A stretch of 45,218 nt of DNA from NCBI GenBank assembly GCA_934140285.1, contig CAKPBI010000013.1:1-45218 (forward strand), read 5' to 3'. The position numbers and the translations under genes are program-made. The stretch comes from an uncultured Bacilli bacterium (GTDB lineage: Bacteria; Bacillota_I; Bacilli_A; ML615J-28; CAG-313). The notes beneath the pieces are model-generated. The model did not search any database. It was not told the origin of the DNA and saw only the letters and a list, made by a program, of their open reading frames with translations. This document shows positions 41,802-45,218 of this stretch, piece by piece. How positions within the stretch are numbered: position 1 is the stretch's first letter; each line of letters starts with the position of its first letter.

Positions 41802-43066
41802 TGTTAGACGAAGTATTATATAAAGATAAACTAGATGCGTTAAAAGATTTTGCAAAGAAAAAAGGTTATATTCCTCTTTCAAAAATAACCGAAATTATGG
41901 AAAATCCTAATGATGAACTCCTAGATGAAGTTGTTGAATATCTAGAAAACTGTGATATTGAAGTAACTAGAGAAAGTGAAGAAGTACCTGATGATGAAGC
42001 TTTACTTGCTGATGATTCAGATGATGATTTTGAAGCCTTCTTAGAAGATGAAGATAACGCGGAAGAACTAGAAGAATTAACAGCGGCAGTGGAAAGTGAA
42101 ATCAAAGTTTCTGACTTTGAAGATTTCATTGGTACATCTCATCAAGCCGATGATCCTGTAAAAATGTATTTACGTGACATTGGTCAAATTGAACTTTTAA
42201 CTACTACTCAAGAATCAGAGTATGCTAGAATGGTTCAAGAAGGCTTAATGTGTAAAGAAAAAATTGAAACTTACAAAAAACTAGGTAAAGAAATTAGCCC
42301 TGAAGAACTTGCAACCCTAAATGAAAAAATCCAAATGGGTAATGAAGCAAGAGACATCCTAATTGAATCTAACTTACGTCTTGTTGTATTTAATGCGAAA
42401 AAATATTTTGGCCGTGGTCTTCCATTTCTTGATTTAATCCAAGAAGGAAACATGGGCTTAATTAAGGCCGTTTACAAGTTTGACCCAACCAAAGGATTTA
42501 AATTTGCGACCTACGCTACATGGTGGATTAAACAATCAATCACTAGAGCCATCGCAGATCAAGGTCGTACTATCCGTATTCCTGTTCACATGGTTGAAAC
42601 CATCAACAAACTTGGTCGTACTACTCGTCGTTTAACTCAAGAAAAACGTCGTGAACCAACGCCTGAAGAAATCGCTGCGGAAATGAAGATTTCTGTTGAA
42701 AAGGTTCAACAAATTCAACGTATTGCTCAAGAACCAATTTCCTTTGATTCAACTGTCGGTGAAGAAGATGATTCAAGCCTTGGCGATTTCATTGCTGATA
42801 CAGAAGGTCAAAATCCTTTAGAGTATACGCAATATAAACTATATCGTGAAGAAATCGATGCTGTACTTCAAACCCTTACTCCACGTGAAGAAAAAGTTAT
42901 TCGTCTTCGTTATGGTCTTGATGACAATCATCCTCGTACTCTTGAAGAAGTAGGACGTGAGTTTAATGTTACTCGTGAAAGAATTAGACAAATAGAAGCA
43001 AAAGCCATTCGTCGTCTTCGTCATCCTTCAAGATTAAAACGTCTTGAACGTCATAGAGTAAAATAA
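41801..43066 (+). CDS. sigA: Primary sigma factor SigA (RpoD)
   Basis: 421 aa. An acidic region 1.1-like segment (about 70-105, rich in Asp/Glu) is followed by region 1.2 (DPVKMYLRDIGQIELLT), region 2 (NLRLVVFNAKKYFGRGLPFLDLIQEGNMGL...KFATYATWWIKQSITRAIADQGRTIRIPVHM), region 3, and region 4 (LTPREEKVIRLRYGLDDNHPRTLEEVGREFNVTRERIRQIEAKAIRRLRH). All -10 and -35 contact motifs of a housekeeping sigma factor are there, matching the many TTGACA/TATAAT promoters in the window. The start overlaps the dnaG stop and the stop overlaps trmK. Confidence 0.98.
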   Translation: MLDEVLYKDKLDALKDFAKKKGYIPLSKITEIMENPNDELLDEVVEYLENCDIEVTRESEEVPDDEALLADDSDDDFEAFLEDEDNAEELEELTAAVESEIKVSDFEDFIGTSHQADDPVKMYLRDIGQIELLTTTQESEYARMVQEGLMCKEKIETYKKLGKEISPEELATLNEKIQMGNEARDILIESNLRLVVFNAKKYFGRGLPFLDLIQEGNMGLIKAVYKFDPTKGFKFATYATWWIKQSITRAIADQGRTIRIPVHMVETINKLGRTTRRLTQEKRREPTPEEIAAEMKISVEKVQQIQRIAQEPISFDSTVGEEDDSSLGDFIADTEGQNPLEYTQYKLYREEIDAVLQTLTPREEKVIRLRYGLDDNHPRTLEEVGREFNVTRERIRQIEAKAIRRLRHPSRLKRLERHRVK

Positions 43067-43722
43067 TGAATAACCAAAGATTAAACAAAATCTTGAATTT
43101 AATTAATGTCCATGATTGTGTTGCTGATATCGGCACCGATCATGGATATCTTCTTATTGGCTGTATGGAGAAAGGCTTAAAGTTTTGTCAAGGAGTAGAA
43201 AACAAACTTGGTCCATACTTAGTGGCTGAGGCCAACTTAAATAATTATATTCAAGATGGAAGAATAAAATTATCATTAAGTGATGGTTTAAAAGATCTTG
43301 ATCCACTAATTGATACCGTGGTAATTGCGGGAATGGGAGGAGAGTTAATATCGAAGATTATCGATGAATCTCTCGCCAAAGCAAAAACTCTAAAAAAATT
43401 AATCTTAGAACCAAATATTAGATGTTATGAACTTAGAAAGTACTTAAATTTAAATGGTTTTACGATTTACAATGAAGAAATAATCAATGATAATGATAAA
43501 TATTATGAAATTATGGAAGTTAAATTCACTAATTCTCTACCTACATTATCAGAAAATGAATTGTTGTTTGGCCCTATCCTTTTAAAAAATGCTAATCCTT
43601 TATTCATCACTAAATGGCAAACCAAACTAAACGAATATGAAAATATCAAAAACACTTCAACAAAAAAACTACCAAATATCGAAGAAATGATTGAAAGAAT
43701 CAAGGAGGTTATCCATGACTAA
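43066..43722 (+). CDS. trmK: tRNA (adenine22-N1)-methyltransferase
   Basis: 218 aa. LNKILNLINVHDCVADIGTDHGYLLIGCMEKG carries the S-adenosylmethionine site (DIGTDHGYL), then VIAGMGGELISKII and LILEPNIRCYELRKYLNLNGF, the conserved blocks of TrmK (YqfN), which makes m1A22 in bacterial tRNAs. The ATG overlaps the sigA stop by one base, and the 3' end overlaps the next gene by 8 bp. Confidence 0.95.
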   Translation: MNNQRLNKILNLINVHDCVADIGTDHGYLLIGCMEKGLKFCQGVENKLGPYLVAEANLNNYIQDGRIKLSLSDGLKDLDPLIDTVVIAGMGGELISKIIDESLAKAKTLKKLILEPNIRCYELRKYLNLNGFTIYNEEIINDNDKYYEIMEVKFTNSLPTLSENELLFGPILLKNANPLFITKWQTKLNEYENIKNTSTKKLPNIEEMIERIKEVIHD

Positions 43723-44497
43723 AGTAAAAGATATAACTAATTATTTATTAACTAAGTATCCAACTAGTCTTGCTAGTAGTTTTGACTTAGGTAAAGTTGG
43801 ATTACAATTTGGAAGCTTAAAACAAGAAGTAAAAGTAGTAATGCTTGCTCTTGATGGTTCAACTAAAGTTATTGATGAGGCCATCATGAATGATGTCGAT
43901 TTATTAATTACTCATCATCCCTTCATGTTTAATAGTATGTTATCAATGGATTATGATAATCCCCTTCAAGAAAAGATAAAACAAGTCATTAAAAATGATT
44001 TAAATGTATTTTCCATGCATACCAACTTTGATGTTGCTGAAGGGGGAATGAATGAAATCTTAGCTAAAAGACTTGGCTTAAAGAATATTCGTTTTGTTGG
44101 TGATACACTCAACAATGAATCATTCATTAGAACGGGTGAAGTAGATGAAATATCCCTAAATGACTTTTTAGAGGTTGTCAAAGAAAAACTAAAAGTTGAT
44201 GGCTTAAGATATACGGGTAGCCTAAATAAAAAAATCCACAAGGTTGGTATCCTTGCGGGGTCAGGTGGCTTTGAACTATATCTTGCCTCACGCCTTCATT
44301 GCGATGCTTTTATCACAGGAGAAGTAAAACATAATCAAGCACTTGATGCGGTTGACTTAAATTTAAGTTTGATTGAAGTATCACATGCAGTAGAAAGATT
44401 ATATAAGGAAAAAGTCAAAGCCGAACTTGAAAAAGAATTTCCAAATGTAACTTTTATTCTTGCAAATAATGATACTGATCCATTGAAAATAAAATAG
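43715..44497 (+). CDS. Nif3-like metal-binding protein (YqfO family)
   Basis: 260 aa, the length of the Nif3 core; the insertion domain found in the longer Bacillus YqfO is absent. Metal-binding motifs are LLITHHPFMF, MHTNFDVAEGGMN and VSHAVERLYKE. Family members form hexameric rings with two metal ions; their reaction is debated, with GTP cyclohydrolase-like activity claimed for some. ATG 43715 is chosen because AGGAGG lies seven bases before it. It overlaps trmK by 8 bp and ends the macrolocus, followed by a strong terminator. Confidence 0.93.
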   Translation: MTKVKDITNYLLTKYPTSLASSFDLGKVGLQFGSLKQEVKVVMLALDGSTKVIDEAIMNDVDLLITHHPFMFNSMLSMDYDNPLQEKIKQVIKNDLNVFSMHTNFDVAEGGMNEILAKRLGLKNIRFVGDTLNNESFIRTGEVDEISLNDFLEVVKEKLKVDGLRYTGSLNKKIHKVGILAGSGGFELYLASRLHCDAFITGEVKHNQALDAVDLNLSLIEVSHAVERLYKEKVKAELEKEFPNVTFILANNDTDPLKIK

Positions 44498-44521
44498 TCT
44501 AGGAATTCCTAGACTATTTTT
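44493..44521. terminator. Strong bidirectional terminator
   Basis: AATAGTCTAGGAATTCCTAG (44493-44512) begins a perfect palindrome that continues to 44520, with A and T runs. It serves both the plus-strand macrolocus and the convergent ferredoxin gene. Confidence 0.92.
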
Positions 44522-44530
44522 GTTTCTAAA

Positions 44531-44698
44531 TTATTCTTCAACAATTGCACCAACTGGGCAAGCTTCTTGGCAAGCGCCACAGTCAATACATTGACTTGCA
44601 TCGATAACATAGATATCGCCTTCAGAAATGCATCCAACAGGGCATTCTCCAGCACATGTACCACAAGCAAGACATGCATCAGTAATTAATCTTGGCAT
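44531..44698 (-). CDS. 2[4Fe-4S] ferredoxin
   Basis: 55 aa. Two clusters of the CxxCxxCxxxCP form: CLACGTCAGECP and CIDCGACQEACP, in the compact clostridial-type arrangement. It carries low-potential electrons in anaerobic metabolism. The gene is on the minus strand, convergent with the macrolocus. GGAGG lies 10-15 bases before the ATG, and TTGCAA-17-TATAAT (44763-44735) is its promoter. This is a single-gene unit and is evidence for an anaerobic lifestyle. Confidence 0.97.
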   Translation of the reverse strand: MPRLITDACLACGTCAGECPVGCISEGDIYVIDASQCIDCGACQEACPVGAIVEE

Positions 44699-44734
44699 AA
44701 TAATTTACCTCCATGTTTCATTATTAACAATAGA

Positions 44735-44763
44735 ATTATAATATAATTTGTTTTTTTTTGCAA
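44735..44763 (-). promoter_or_regulatory. Ferredoxin gene promoter
   Basis: On the minus strand, TTGCAA (44763-44758), 17-bp spacer, TATAAT (44740-44735), about 37 bp before the start codon. Confidence 0.75.
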
Positions 44764-44811
44764 CAATATGACTTAAAAAAATCACCTTCTAAAATGGAAA
44801 TTTCAAATAAC

Positions 44812-44840
44812 TTGAAATGAAATTGCCTTTTTGGTATAAT
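44812..44840 (+). promoter_or_regulatory. yneF promoter
   Basis: TTGAAA (44812-44817), 17-bp spacer, TATAAT (44835-44840), divergent from the ferredoxin promoter. Confidence 0.75.
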
Positions 44841-44874
44841 ATTCCTTGTAAAAAATGAAAAGGAGATATGAAAT

Positions 44875-45096
44875 ATGGTTGCATGGTATTGGCTACTAAT
44901 ATGTGGAATCTTATGCTTAATAGTTGGTTTTATTATTGGATTCTTTGTTATTAGACATGTATTTACAAAACAAATTGAAAACAATCCTCCAATTAATAAG
45001 GAAATGATTCGTGCGATGTTCTTAGAAATGGGACGTAAACCATCTGAAAGAGATATTAATCGCGTTATTAATCGTATGAATCAATATAAAAAATAA
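44875..45096 (+). CDS. yneF: YneF family membrane protein (UPF0154)
   Basis: 73 aa. One N-terminal membrane segment (about 5-28) is followed by the conserved cytoplasmic part NPPINKEMIRAMFLEMGRKPSE and NRVINRM. This short family is widespread in Bacilli and mycoplasmas and has no established function. AAAAGGAG lies about eight bases before the ATG. It is monocistronic, with promoter at 44812 and terminator at 45103. Confidence 0.93.
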   Translation: MVAWYWLLICGILCLIVGFIIGFFVIRHVFTKQIENNPPINKEMIRAMFLEMGRKPSERDINRVINRMNQYKK

Positions 45097-45102
45097 TGAA
45101 AT

Positions 45103-45135
45103 GAAAAAAAGTCTACTCGTTAGTAGGCTTTTTTC
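45103..45135 (+). terminator. Intrinsic terminator
   Basis: AAGTCTACT pairs with AGTAGGCTT around CGTT, preceded by A7 and followed by T6. It ends yneF. Confidence 0.88.
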
Positions 45136-45141
45136 TTTTAT

Positions 45142-45218
45142 TGATTATATAAATTTGTTTGGGGTTAATGTTTATCAATAAAGAAGTTTAGGGTCTCCCT
45201 AAACTTTTTTATTGGTGT
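45142..45218. repeat. Second copy of the palindromic repeat end (cut by window edge)
   Basis: The sequence from TGATTATATAAATTTGTTTG onwards aligns with 192-266 over about 75 bp, sharing the GGGT and AAGAAGTTTAGGGT motifs. Its palindrome (arms 45176-45193 and 45197-45214, TCT loop) pairs over 18 bp with one G-T, better preserved than the copy at 226-266. The element may continue beyond the window. Confidence 0.7.

Noticed and set aside
1..45218. tRNA or rRNA genes
   Set aside because: No cloverleaf with a GTTCRANNC-type T arm or rRNA sequence was recognised by eye; a tRNAscan run would be decisive.

Overview
The window is AT-rich bacterial DNA from a low-GC Bacilli-type organism. It uses TGA as a normal stop (for example at 11924-11926 and 24374-24376), so it is not a UGA-recoding mycoplasma. 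Conserved Bacillus-like gene order, a CIRCE operator, Gram-positive lipoprotein signals, TTGACA/TATAAT promoters and several sporulation-family genes suggest the Erysipelotrichia / early-Tenericutes part of the Bacilli. That placement is inferred; no 16S rRNA is present.

Layout. 1-5989: a minus-strand surface-protein locus. It holds the truncated 5' end of one gene, a palindromic repeat element, a 1553-aa repeat protein ending in a Hint (hedgehog/intein) domain, and a 190-aa partner gene. Two paralogous 5' ends share a 96%-identical 100-bp block containing a 17-bp hairpin and a short leader reading frame. 6119-6967: a lone nucleotidyltransferase-like gene. 7130-11993: an ADP-ribosylglycohydrolase gene whose last 70 bp recur 4 kb downstream. 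The two copies bracket a small island encoding a serine recombinase, an adenine methyltransferase, an unknown protein and a DUF262-DUF1524 nuclease. 12312-16849: a membrane MBG-like protein, then two sigma-like genes, an anti-sigma-like membrane protein and a subtilase lipoprotein whose catalytic Asp is replaced by Glu.

16925-21660: clpB under a perfect CIRCE, a spoVID-ysxE-like pair, and yceD-rpmF. 21665-23465: an AAA+/DUF4143 ATPase preceded by operator-like repeats and three 33-bp tandem repeats. 23603-25956: a YwaF-like membrane protein, rsmH and a CAT-like acetyltransferase. 26049-31376: a complete BMP-family nucleoside ABC importer. 31502-34395: a zinc-ribbon CPBP protease on the minus strand, then gerM-like and rdgB.

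34417-44497 is a compressed version of the Bacillus rpsU-yqfC-yqfD-glyRS-dnaG-sigA-trmK-yqfO macrolocus, with an SGNH-hydrolase lipoprotein inserted after rpsU. A ferredoxin and yneF follow. The last 77 bp are another copy of the palindromic repeat found at 192-266.

The right-hand half is mostly housekeeping. The most unusual content is the hairpin-led surface operon, the 4-kb island that may encode a restriction-modification-like defence module, and the repeat-flanked regulatory regions. The functions proposed for these systems are inferences from sequence reading only.
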